This document shows positions 1-5,669 of a stretch of DNA of 7,015 nt, in pieces. A model generated the notes under the pieces. That model did not search any database, was not told where the DNA came from, and worked only from the letters and a program-made list of their open reading frames with translations. How positions within the stretch are numbered: position 1 is the stretch's first letter; each line of letters begins with the position of its first letter. Origin of the DNA: Flavobacterium psychrophilum (lineage in GTDB: Bacteria > Bacteroidota > Bacteroidia > Flavobacteriales > Flavobacteriaceae). Where the stretch lies: assembly GCA_003243255.1 (NCBI GenBank), contig QFQM01000225.1, positions 1 through 7,015 on the forward strand, in the 5' to 3' direction. Both the position numbers and the translations under genes were made by a program.

Positions 1-1038
1 CAATCGCTACCCGGCTTTGACAAGGATAAATTCATTGCCCTTATTAACTCCGATGGTTTTGAGCATAAAGAACTCAAGGCAAGGATGCGCCATACGGCTG
101 TAGTCCTTCACGAATTTATGCCAAAGGATTTCAGCAAGGCCGTTGTTGCGTTAGAGACAATTATTGAGAATATGAGAAAGGCGCATTTCGGACAGGATAG
201 CCTTGCCTGTATGTTCCTGCCGGATTATGTGGAAGTATACGGTCTAGATCATTATGATGATGCCATCCGTGCACTCGAATATGTTACCCAGTTTACGAGC
301 TGCGAATTTGCCGTTCGCCCGTTCCTTATAAAATATGAGAAGCAGATGCTGGCACAAATGACCGTATGGTCCAAGCACCACAATCATCATGTGCGTCGGT
401 TTGCCAGCGAGGGCTCAAGACCAAGATTACCCTGGGCTATGGCTATTCCGGCACTAAAAAAAGATCCTACTCCCGTATTACCATTACTGGAAAACCTAAA
501 GAACGACCCATCAGAATATGTACGCCGCAGCGTAGCCAATAATATTAATGACATTGCCAAAGATCATCCGGATATCGTTTTAAACATTGCTAAAAAATGG
601 AAAGGCAATAGCAAAGAGACCGATGCTATTGTAAAACATGGAGCACGAACCCTTTTAAAGCAGGGACATCCTGAAATATTGAATGTATACGGATTGGATG
701 CTACCCATATCGACTTTTCTGGCTTTGAGATACTCACCCCAAAAGTAAATATGGGCGATAGCGTAGAATTTACTTTTGCTATTGAAAACAAGGATAACCG
801 GCCACAAACCGTACGCCTTGAATATGGCATGTACTACCGTAAAGCCAAAGGCCAGCTGGCTAAAAAAGTCTTTAAGATAAGCGAGAAGGTATACCAACCG
901 GGCGAAAAAGCTGCAATAGTGCGTAAACAATCCTTTAAAGCAATAACTACAAGGGTATTCTATCCCGGAGAACATCAGCTAACCATCATCATTAACGGAG
1001 AAGAAAAACAGCCAATACTCAGCTTTGAACTTGTTTAA
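1..1038 (+). CDS. alkC: AlkC-type DNA alkylation repair glycosylase with Ig-like C-terminal domain (5' partial)
   Basis: The frame is open from base 1, so the N-terminus lies outside the window. The ATG at 85 is internal, because conserved family sequence (SLPGFDKDKF, HKELKARMRHT) precedes it. 345 codons are visible. Visible residues 24-215 are helical and HEAT-like, with the hallmark segments HHVRRFASEGSRPRLPWA (about 129-146), SEYVRRSVANNINDIAKDHP (171-190) and IVKHGARTLLKQGH (210-223), typical of the AlkC branch of the AlkC/AlkD glycosylases. Residues about 250-345 are beta-rich (SVEFTFAIENK, YQPGEK, YPGEHQLTIIING) and look like the Ig-like domain of the longer AlkC form. Known of the family: cytosolic base excision of cationic N3-alkylated bases such as 3-methyladenine without flipping the base out. 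The gene converges on its neighbour and their stop codons overlap by 4 bases, with no terminator between them. The family call is firm; the substrate is from family knowledge. Confidence 0.9.
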   Translation, partial: QSLPGFDKDKFIALINSDGFEHKELKARMRHTAVVLHEFMPKDFSKAVVALETIIENMRKAHFGQDSLACMFLPDYVEVYGLDHYDDAIRALEYVTQFTSCEFAVRPFLIKYEKQMLAQMTVWSKHHNHHVRRFASEGSRPRLPWAMAIPALKKDPTPVLPLLENLKNDPSEYVRRSVANNINDIAKDHPDIVLNIAKKWKGNSKETDAIVKHGARTLLKQGHPEILNVYGLDATHIDFSGFEILTPKVNMGDSVEFTFAIENKDNRPQTVRLEYGMYYRKAKGQLAKKVFKISEKVYQPGEKAAIVRKQSFKAITTRVFYPGEHQLTIIINGEEKQPILSFELV

Positions 1039-1616
1039 GGTTTCGCGTTCGGAGTTTTGGGTTTAGCGCTCTGCGATTTGGAATTTGTTGTTTGGGTTTT
1101 GGTACTTGTTTTTTTCGCCTTGGAATTTGAAGTTTGGGATTTGCTTTTTGGCTCCTGCCTTTTGCCTTTTCCACTTTTTAATTCATGGTGCAATTGTGCC
1201 TCACCAATAGAATGCGACTGCCTTATGGTTTTTTCTTTCTCTGCCAGAGCCGCCAGTTTACGGTAATATTTTTCGAGTATTTCGAGTTCCTCCTCACTTA
1301 TGTCTTCGATGTCTACAATACGGTTAGAAGCCATTTCGTGTGACGCAAGCAGTTCATTAAGCTTTATCTGTATTGCCAGAGAGTCTTTGTTTTGGGTTTT
1401 CTGAATAAGGAATACCATCAAAAAGGTAATGATGGTCGTACCTGTATTGATGACCAGTTGCCAGGTTTCACTGTAATCGAATATCGGCCCACATACCGCC
1501 CAAACCACCACAATAAGGAAAGCCCCCAGAAATACAGGTGTGCTTCCGGTAGCTTTAGTTACTTTCTCTGCAAATTTTTCAAACAGGTTTTTACCTTTTT
1601 TAGATTGCGGTGCCAT
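1035..1616 (-). CDS. Low-affinity iron permease family small membrane protein with repetitive basic tail
   Basis: 193 residues. After a short basic N-terminus (LFEKFAEKVTKATGS), two membrane helices lie at about 27-46 (PVFLGAFLIVVVWAVCGPIF) and 52-71 (WQLVINTGTTIITFLMVFLI). They are followed by QKTQNKDSLAIQIKLNELL and an acidic-to-helical segment (DIEDISEEELEILEKYYRKL, about 102-121). This layout matches the bacterial low-affinity iron permease family, named after yeast Fet4; iron transport by the short bacterial members is not established as far as I know, so I call the family and not the activity. Residues about 150-193 form a Lys/Ser/Thr/Gln/Pro tail with a roughly 14-residue period, probably disordered and cytoplasmic, encoded by a tandem DNA repeat. 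The start at 1616 is the first Met and gives a normal N-terminus; the leader is A/T-rich without a Shine-Dalgarno. Convergent with the repair gene, sharing bases 1035-1038. Confidence 0.78.
   Translation of the reverse strand: MAPQSKKGKNLFEKFAEKVTKATGSTPVFLGAFLIVVVWAVCGPIFDYSETWQLVINTGTTIITFLMVFLIQKTQNKDSLAIQIKLNELLASHEMASNRIVDIEDISEEELEILEKYYRKLAALAEKEKTIRQSHSIGEAQLHHELKSGKGKRQEPKSKSQTSNSKAKKTSTKTQTTNSKSQSAKPKTPNAKP
1078..1159. repeat. Decayed tandem direct repeat, about 42 bp unit, inside the iron-permease-family gene
   Basis: Two units, 1078-1119 and 1120-1159, both start with TTGGAATTTG, carry TTTGGG 13 bases in, and end in GCC. A more degenerate unit (GTTTTGGGTTTAGCG) lies just downstream for the gene, toward 1039. 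The plus strand here is almost only T and G apart from scattered bases. In the gene's frame the units encode about 14 residues each (NSKAKKTSTKTQ, NSKSQSAKPKTP). Confidence 0.65.
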
Positions 1617-1640
1617 AATGATTGATTTAGTTATAAGATT

Positions 1641-1735
1641 AAACCACTAAGAGCACTATGATTGCACAGAGAGCACATCTCGATAGCTATCGGGATAGCG
1701 GCCTTTGTGTACAGCTTTGTGAACCTTGTGGTAAA
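1641..1735. repeat. Intergenic imperfect inverted repeat with palindromic core
   Basis: Lies in the 186-base gap between the iron-permease-family start (1616) and the outer-membrane protein stop (1803). The left arm (about 1642-1678, AACCACTAAGAGCAC...) and right arm (about 1701-1733, ...CACAAGGTT-type when read in reverse complement) share ACCAC-AAG--CAC-type sequence in inverted orientation with mismatches. The centre is a perfect 12-bp palindrome CGATAGCTATCG at 1681-1692. From memory, similar accac/cacaaag and GATAGCTATCGGGA sequences recur between genes in Flavobacterium genomes; that cannot be checked here. The rest of the gap (1736-1802) is AT-rich and I see nothing in it. I could not identify a clear promoter for the gene starting at 1616. 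Confidence 0.55.
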
Positions 1736-1802
1736 AAACTCAACTTAAAATTAGGCAATAAACAAATCGCTGTGTGATAAAATTATCTTAATGCTGAATG
1801 CC

Positions 1803-2792
1803 TTATTTCTTTTTGCGCTGGCTAAACGGATTATAAGAAAACCCTAAACTAAAATAGCCGGTTGCATTCTGGTTGACAGAGAATATATAATCATTGGTGT
1901 TTTCTCCCCTTTCGGTAACCCTGGAGTTGAAGAAATTGGAAAGTCCGGTTTTAAAAGTACCAATAAGGCCTTCGCCAAACCAATGCTCATAAGTAACCCC
2001 TGATCGCAATTCTATCTGACGGTAGTCGTACACTTTATCTGCCCCTGAAGGCGCATCAAAGTAAAAGCCATCGGTTGCCAGCTCCGTTCCCAAAGAAACC
2101 CGTCCGTTCTCACCTAAATTATGTTTCAGGAATACCCTTTGGGGCAGTATTATATCGAGCATCCATCCCGAATTGAACTTATGGTGGAGTGTAAAGGTAG
2201 GAGCAGCAGGAACGGGCGAAGCAGGATCTATCAAAACGATCAAACCAACCGTTATCCTTGTTTTTGCATTGGCTTTAAGTACGAATGTGCCCCCAACAAA
2301 CCCCTTTAAGCGCTCAACATCACGCTCCGTTCCATCTGCTATAAAACTTGCATTGTATACAAAAGGCTTTTTAAACAGCGTAGTAAAACCGGTGAAACTA
2401 AGCACTGCCGAGAGGTAATGAAAATCATACTTTTTATCTAATACAGGTACAGCTATATTACTGCCGTCTTTAGTATGCTCCAGTTCGGCAAATTCATACT
2501 TATAATTTGCCGTTGCGGTAATGTTCCATTTCTTTTTCATGACAACCGGGATGTTTGCAAAAAAGTTCACTTTCCCCCTGTTTTTTATCCTTCCGTTTAT
2601 GTTGTCTTCGCCCAGCAGTTCGCTGTCATAATCCTGAGGCAGGTACTGAATGTATTTTACATCCAGCACACGGGTAAAAGGAAATTTATCAGCGATTACA
2701 GCCTGTGCTTTTTGCTTTAGCGAATCGGCTTCCTGGGCGGTAACATTAAGGCATAGCAATGCCGATGAAAATAAAAACAGCTTTTTTTTCAT
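1803..2792 (-). CDS. Outer-membrane beta-barrel protein (possibly DUF6268 group)
   Basis: 329 residues. MKKKLFLFSSALLCLNVTA is a signal peptide, with likely cleavage after Ala19 (VTA|QE). The preceding ALLC is not a proper lipobox, so a lipoprotein is unlikely. After a short periplasmic lead, the protein is a series of alternating amphipathic strands separated by turns and loops, e.g. WNITATANYKYEFAEL, YLSAVLSFTGFTTLF, PTFTLHHKF, IELRSGVTYEHWF and a last strand YFSLGFSYNPF near the C-terminus. This is what an outer-membrane barrel of about 12 strands looks like. It resembles the DUF6268 proteins of Bacteroidota as I recall them; no function is known to me. It is the third gene after the histidine kinase and the LytTR regulator, 33 bases downstream of the regulator stop with no terminator, so it is probably cotranscribed. 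It could be the output or a sensory partner of that system. It has no SusD neighbour, plug or TonB box, so it is not a TonB-dependent receptor. Confidence 0.8.
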   Translation of the reverse strand: MKKKLFLFSSALLCLNVTAQEADSLKQKAQAVIADKFPFTRVLDVKYIQYLPQDYDSELLGEDNINGRIKNRGKVNFFANIPVVMKKKWNITATANYKYEFAELEHTKDGSNIAVPVLDKKYDFHYLSAVLSFTGFTTLFKKPFVYNASFIADGTERDVERLKGFVGGTFVLKANAKTRITVGLIVLIDPASPVPAAPTFTLHHKFNSGWMLDIILPQRVFLKHNLGENGRVSLGTELATDGFYFDAPSGADKVYDYRQIELRSGVTYEHWFGEGLIGTFKTGLSNFFNSRVTERGENTNDYIFSVNQNATGYFSLGFSYNPFSQRKKK

Positions 2793-2825
2793 GATTGGGT
2801 TTGATTTGATTGATGATTGAACTTC

Positions 2826-3545
2826 CTAGAGTTTGCCTGAGAGGTCTTTGCCTAAATACATCTCTAAAAATTCTTTGCGAAATACATCGCCAATGGGTAT
2901 TTCAGTATTTTTTATAAAAATGGTATGATTGTCAAATGAATCAATATGGTTAATGTTTACTACGTATGACTTGCTAACCCTGGAAAACATTCCTGCACTG
3001 AGATGGCTATGGATAGTCTTCAGGTTCATAGCAGTAATGATCTTATTGTCTTCAATATAAATCACTACATAATCCTTAAGCCCTTCTATGTACAATATGT
3101 CCCTGAACATTATTTTATGGTAACGCCTTTCCGATTTTATCAGCATAAACTCGGCATCCATACTTTCCATCTGTGCATTCTGCCCGGACAGCAGGGCGTT
3201 ATAGCCTATAGCCTTTTGCACCGCTTTTAGCAGCCTTTCTTTTTTTACGGGCTTAACAATATAATCTACCGCTTCTACCTCATAGCTTTGCAGGGCATAC
3301 TGCGAGTAGGCGGTGGTAAAGATCACCAGCGTTTCACCCGAAATTGTAGCTGCAAAATCAAGTCCCGTTGTACCCGGCATTTGTATATCCAGAAAAATAA
3401 GATCTACCTTATTTTCTTCCATAAATGCCCTGGCTTTCTTGGCACTGTTAAAGCTGCCAATAACCGTCAGCCCGGCTATATCCTGTAACTGAAGCAGCAT
3501 ACCTTCACGCGCCAATGGCTCATCGTCTACTATAATACAATTCAT
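2826..3545 (-). CDS. LytTR-family response regulator
   Basis: 239 residues. The receiver domain (1-115) has the acidic pair Asp7-Asp8, phospho-acceptor Asp53 (LIFLDIQMPG), Thr78 (IFTTAY) and Lys98 (YIVKP), so all the phosphotransfer residues are present. The LytTR DNA-binding domain covers about 133-232, with the family's EFMLIKSERRYHKI, DILYIEGLKDYVVIY and MFSRVSKSYVVNINHI motifs. LytTR domains bind pairs of short direct repeats about two helical turns apart. The start codon overlaps the histidine-kinase stop as ATGA (3545-3542), indicating translational coupling and that the kinase is its partner. The likely targets are the 21-bp-spaced repeats in the divergent region upstream of the kinase, which would give autoregulation plus control of the unknown gene on the other side; this is inference. 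The outer-membrane protein gene follows after 33 bases. Confidence 0.95.
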   Translation of the reverse strand: MNCIIVDDEPLAREGMLLQLQDIAGLTVIGSFNSAKKARAFMEENKVDLIFLDIQMPGTTGLDFAATISGETLVIFTTAYSQYALQSYEVEAVDYIVKPVKKERLLKAVQKAIGYNALLSGQNAQMESMDAEFMLIKSERRYHKIMFRDILYIEGLKDYVVIYIEDNKIITAMNLKTIHSHLSAGMFSRVSKSYVVNINHIDSFDNHTIFIKNTEIPIGDVFRKEFLEMYLGKDLSGKL

Positions 3546-4630
3546 ACCGGTAGTATCAGGTTAACTTCATATTCTTCATTCTGGTCGTTTATCACTAATG
3601 TATAATTCGTACCATACAATAATTCCAGTCGCCTCTTTACATTGGCAAGCCCAAGCCCTCCATTAGCCGACTGCTCTATTGGCTCTGCCGGTTTAGAATT
3701 TACACATCTAAAATGAAGCTGATTAGCCATTATGGTAAAATCTGCCTTTACAAACGACGGATTATCTAAATCAACACTATGTTTTATTGCATTTTCTATA
3801 AACGTAATAAACATATTTGGCGGCAGTATAAGCCGCTGCACTATCTCAGCATCGGCAGTTGCGTTCTTCACCTCCAGGCTGAAGGTAAAATCATCACGCC
3901 TTATTTTTTCGAGTTCCATAAAATCATTCAGGAACTGTATTTCTGATACCAATTGAACCGATGCCGCATTATTCTCATACAGCTGATAGCGTAAAAAGTC
4001 GGATAGCTTCATTACTATAAGTGATGCCTTAACCGGATCTTTGGTAACAAGTACATTCACATTGTTGAGCATATTGAACAAAAAGTGCGGATTTATCTGG
4101 TTTTTCAGCTCTTTAAGTTCCATTTGCAATGAGCTCTTTTCCAGCTCTGCCATACGTGTAGTATCAGTTTTCCATTGCTGAAACAGCTTTATTGCCGTTG
4201 ACGAAAAAACGGTTAGGGTAAGAATATTAGCCGCAGCCAGTATTTCCCTCCACACATTCATCTTTATAAGCTTAGGCAATATCCTGTGCGGATCAAAATA
4301 AGTAATATTAATTTGTCGCATTGCCGAAAATGTAAGTACTATAAGCCCCGTAAGGGTTAGTATGTAAGTAATGTATTTTCCTTTAAAAAGCTGATAAGGC
4401 ACCAACACATACATATTAAAATATACCATTGCCAGAAAATAGGTCATCCACATTATACGAATGTACAGGTAATAATTACCTTCAAATTCTCCGGCTTCTC
4501 CGCTGTCAAGCAATGTTAGCACCAGGTACAGCCATATCATTAAATGGCGGTATATCCTGTATTTGGGTTCTACCAGAAAGTTTACAAACCCGTTATTATC
4601 GGTACAATATATATCCCTGAATTTCTGCAT
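3542..4630 (-). CDS. LytS/YehU-type sensor histidine kinase
   Basis: 362 residues. Four hydrophobic stretches at about 29-41, 54-78, 86-103 and 129-150 are probable membrane helices with only short loops, so there is no sizeable extracellular sensor domain. A linker helix (152-177) leads to the His_kinase box LKNQINPHFLFNMLNN, with His182 as the phospho-acceptor and the Pro-His-Phe-Leu-Phe-Asn signature. The ATPase domain has LPPNMFITFIENAIKHSVD (N-box Asn280) and the glycine motif NGGLGLANVKRRL (323-335). The catalytic set is complete, so it should autophosphorylate and pass phosphate to the LytTR regulator encoded immediately downstream (ATGA overlap). The start at 4630 is the first Met and sits 52 bases from the proximal operator-like repeat, matching the spacing on the divergent side. 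The signal is unknown; the protein may sense through its membrane helices or a partner. Confidence 0.95.
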   Translation of the reverse strand: MQKFRDIYCTDNNGFVNFLVEPKYRIYRHLMIWLYLVLTLLDSGEAGEFEGNYYLYIRIMWMTYFLAMVYFNMYVLVPYQLFKGKYITYILTLTGLIVLTFSAMRQINITYFDPHRILPKLIKMNVWREILAAANILTLTVFSSTAIKLFQQWKTDTTRMAELEKSSLQMELKELKNQINPHFLFNMLNNVNVLVTKDPVKASLIVMKLSDFLRYQLYENNAASVQLVSEIQFLNDFMELEKIRRDDFTFSLEVKNATADAEIVQRLILPPNMFITFIENAIKHSVDLDNPSFVKADFTIMANQLHFRCVNSKPAEPIEQSANGGLGLANVKRRLELLYGTNYTLVINDQNEEYEVNLILPV

Positions 4631-4645
4631 ACTTTTTAAATCACT

Positions 4646-4653
4646 GCGAAATA
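4646..4653 (-). promoter_or_regulatory. Candidate -7 element of the kinase operon
   Basis: On the minus strand this reads TATTTCGC, a weak match to the Bacteroidota -7 consensus TAnnTTTG. It begins 30 bases past the left repeat pair; the better-matching element of the divergent gene begins 29 bases past its own pair. The case rests more on position than on sequence. I see no convincing -33 TTG at the right distance, which would fit an activator-dependent promoter. Confidence 0.35.
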
Positions 4654-4680
4654 CGTTAAAAACAATGTTTTACAAAATCA

Positions 4681-4715
4681 TTTTATACCAAACCCCGCAT
4701 ATTTTATACGAAAAC
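4681..4715 (-). promoter_or_regulatory. Operator-like direct repeat pair facing the kinase operon (putative LytTR site)
   Basis: TTTTATACCAAAC at 4681-4693 and TTTTATACGAAAA at 4702-4714 match at 11 of 13 positions and start exactly 21 bp apart. Read toward the kinase, the core is GTTTGGTATAA, the exact sequence found twice in the opposite orientation at 4752-4783. Tandem half-sites with a 21-22 bp period are the usual geometry of LytTR-domain binding sites, and a LytTR regulator is encoded in the operon that this region drives. The half-site itself is not a close match to the published general LytTR consensus, so assignment to this regulator is inference. Confidence 0.6.
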
Positions 4716-4751
4716 GGTTTACTGATTTTTTTAAAGTATTGGGTTAAAAAT

Positions 4752-4785
4752 GTTTGGTATAACAAAAATGCCGTTTGGTATAAAA
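4752..4785 (+). promoter_or_regulatory. Operator-like direct repeat pair facing the unknown divergent gene (putative LytTR site)
   Basis: GTTTGGTATAACA at 4752-4764 and GTTTGGTATAAAA at 4773-4785 match at 12 of 13 positions and start 21 bp apart. The outer copy (4773-4785) is the exact 13-base reverse complement of the outer left copy (4681-4693). The pair ends 28 bases before a TATTTTTG -7 element and 53 bases before the preferred ATG at 4837, a placement typical of an activator site just upstream of the promoter. Confidence 0.6.
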
Positions 4786-4811
4786 ATACGCATCCCAATA
4801 TCATACAACGC

Positions 4812-4819
4812 TATTTTTG
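4812..4819 (+). promoter_or_regulatory. Candidate -7 element of the unknown divergent gene
   Basis: TATTTTTG matches the Bacteroidota -7 consensus TAnnTTTG exactly. Transcription would start around 4825-4828, leaving a leader of only about ten bases before the ATG at 4837. No TTG-type -33 element is evident about 19-21 bases upstream, consistent with dependence on an activator bound at 4752-4785. Confidence 0.5.
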
Positions 4820-4836
4820 ATAGAAACTTTTACACT

Positions 4837-5505
4837 ATGGATGCCGAAACGATAGAAAAATGGATTAGTGCTATTGAAAGCAGCAACACTGCCGATGATA
4901 AAGAGATTGATAATCTTATCAGTTTATGGAAGTTTACAGCCTGCTATAGCGATGATGCCAAAATTACCGGCGATGGCCTGTTTAATGATGGCACAGGGAA
5001 CAACATTAAAATATCTTTTACTGATGTTTTCCTGACTGATACTAATGTGCCCAACGTGCTTTCTTCTTTAGGCCTTAATATAGGCACTGCACTGCATGAA
5101 CTTAAAGATTCTCATTATGTCTTACTGCACGAAGAGTCCAAAAACTACACTCCTGCACGTTTACTGGCCCTTGAAGAAGAAATAATCAATGCGATACAGG
5201 GTAAGATAATACCTTACCATTATGTAAAAAGAATAACCCGAGTTAACGGCAACACCGGCATTTATACTAATGCTGTGGTAAAAAAATGCAACAGGCAGGA
5301 TATACTCTCAGCTATAACTAATTCCCCCGCTCCAAAAGATAATTCCGACTGGCTGGTTCTGATATTAGATAACCTCACGGCGCAATGCGACAGCTTTTAT
5401 TTTGACATGAGCGTGCTATCGCAGCCTTTTGTAAGCAACTACGATAAAATAATGCTATTCGACTTTTATAAAAGCGAGATTATCGAACTTGTAACCGGCA
5501 AATGA
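4837..5505 (+). CDS. Unrecognised soluble protein, divergent from the two-component operon
   Basis: 222 residues from MDAETIEKWISAI. I do not recognise the family. The protein has no signal peptide and no membrane helix, and appears to be a cytosolic mixed alpha/beta protein: an acidic N-terminal helical part (1-35), a segment with ITGDGLFNDGTGNNIKISF (about 43-61), a likely strand-helix region around HELKDSHYVLLHEESKNY, a long helix RLLALEEEIINAIQG, and a hydrophobic strand WLVLILDNLTAQ near 180-190. The frame is open from an ATG at 4750, but that start would put the operator-like repeats and the -7 element inside the coding region and give an N-terminus translated from repeat DNA. ATG 4837 is therefore preferred. 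Its position mirrors the kinase start about the centre of the repeats, suggesting common control by the LytTR regulator. A strong hairpin follows the stop, so it is probably monocistronic. Confidence 0.75.
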   Translation: MDAETIEKWISAIESSNTADDKEIDNLISLWKFTACYSDDAKITGDGLFNDGTGNNIKISFTDVFLTDTNVPNVLSSLGLNIGTALHELKDSHYVLLHEESKNYTPARLLALEEEIINAIQGKIIPYHYVKRITRVNGNTGIYTNAVVKKCNRQDILSAITNSPAPKDNSDWLVLILDNLTAQCDSFYFDMSVLSQPFVSNYDKIMLFDFYKSEIIELVTGK

Positions 5506-5506
5506 G

Positions 5507-5550
5507 AAAAGCCCTTTAAGCATTACACTTAAAGGGCTTTTTTATTTCTC
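5507..5550 (+). terminator. Rho-independent terminator of the unknown gene
   Basis: A perfect 14-bp stem, AAAAGCCCTTTAAG (5507-5520) and CTTAAAGGGCTTTT (5528-5541), encloses a 7-base loop and runs into a T-rich tract (TTTTTTATTTCTC from 5538). It begins one base after the stop codon at 5503-5505. The A-run on the left arm gives a T-run on the other strand, so it could also stop transcripts coming from the symporter side. Confidence 0.9.
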
Positions 5551-5561
5551 TATATTTAACT

Positions 5562-5662
5562 GACCTCACTCCCAAACACCTCTCTTTTAGAGAGGGAGGT
5601 AAACTCTTCAACCAACACGAGTGAAGCTACACCCTCTCCTTTGGAGAGGGCTGGGGTGAGGC
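5562..5662. repeat. Two inverted copies of a hairpin-forming intergenic repeat
   Basis: The left copy (about 5562-5610) and right copy (about 5622-5662) are the same unit in opposite orientation: CCTCACTCCC at 5564-5573 against GGGGTGAGG at 5653-5661, and CTTCA at 5606-5610 against TGAAG at 5622-5626. Each contains its own hairpin: CCTCTCT-TTT-AGAGAGG (5579-5595, 7 bp) and CCCTCTCC-TTT-GGAGAGGG (5632-5650, 8 bp). The block sits between convergent genes and ends 7 bases before the symporter stop. From memory, sequences of this CCTCACCCC...CTCTCC type are common between genes in Flavobacteriia; the copy number in this genome cannot be seen from here. The right hairpin might help end symporter transcripts, but it lacks a T-run. 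Confidence 0.7.
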
Positions 5663-5669
5663 TAAAATT

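Noticed and set aside
85..87. ATG 85 as the true start of the repair gene
   Set aside because: The frame is open to base 1 and the preceding residues match the AlkC family, so the gene is cut by the window edge.
564..975. Minus-strand open frames inside the repair gene
   Set aside because: They lie wholly opposite a well-conserved coding region and have no protein features of their own.
2736..2792. Lipoprotein signal (ALLC) in the outer-membrane protein
   Set aside because: The residue before Cys is Leu, which breaks the lipobox, and VTA|QE just after is a good ordinary signal-peptidase site.
4563..4820. Plus-strand open frame of 85 codons across the divergent region
   Set aside because: It overlaps the kinase start and the control repeats, and its translation (VWYNKNAVWYKN) only reflects the DNA repeats.
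4750..4836. Upstream in-frame ATG at 4750 for the unknown gene (251-residue version)
   Set aside because: The added 29 residues are translated from the operator-like repeats, and the TATTTTTG -7 element would fall inside the gene. ATG 4837 also fits the mirror spacing with the kinase start.
5562..5662. CRISPR array or transposon end
   Set aside because: There are only two copies, in inverted orientation, with no regular spacers, no transposase and no evident target-site duplication.
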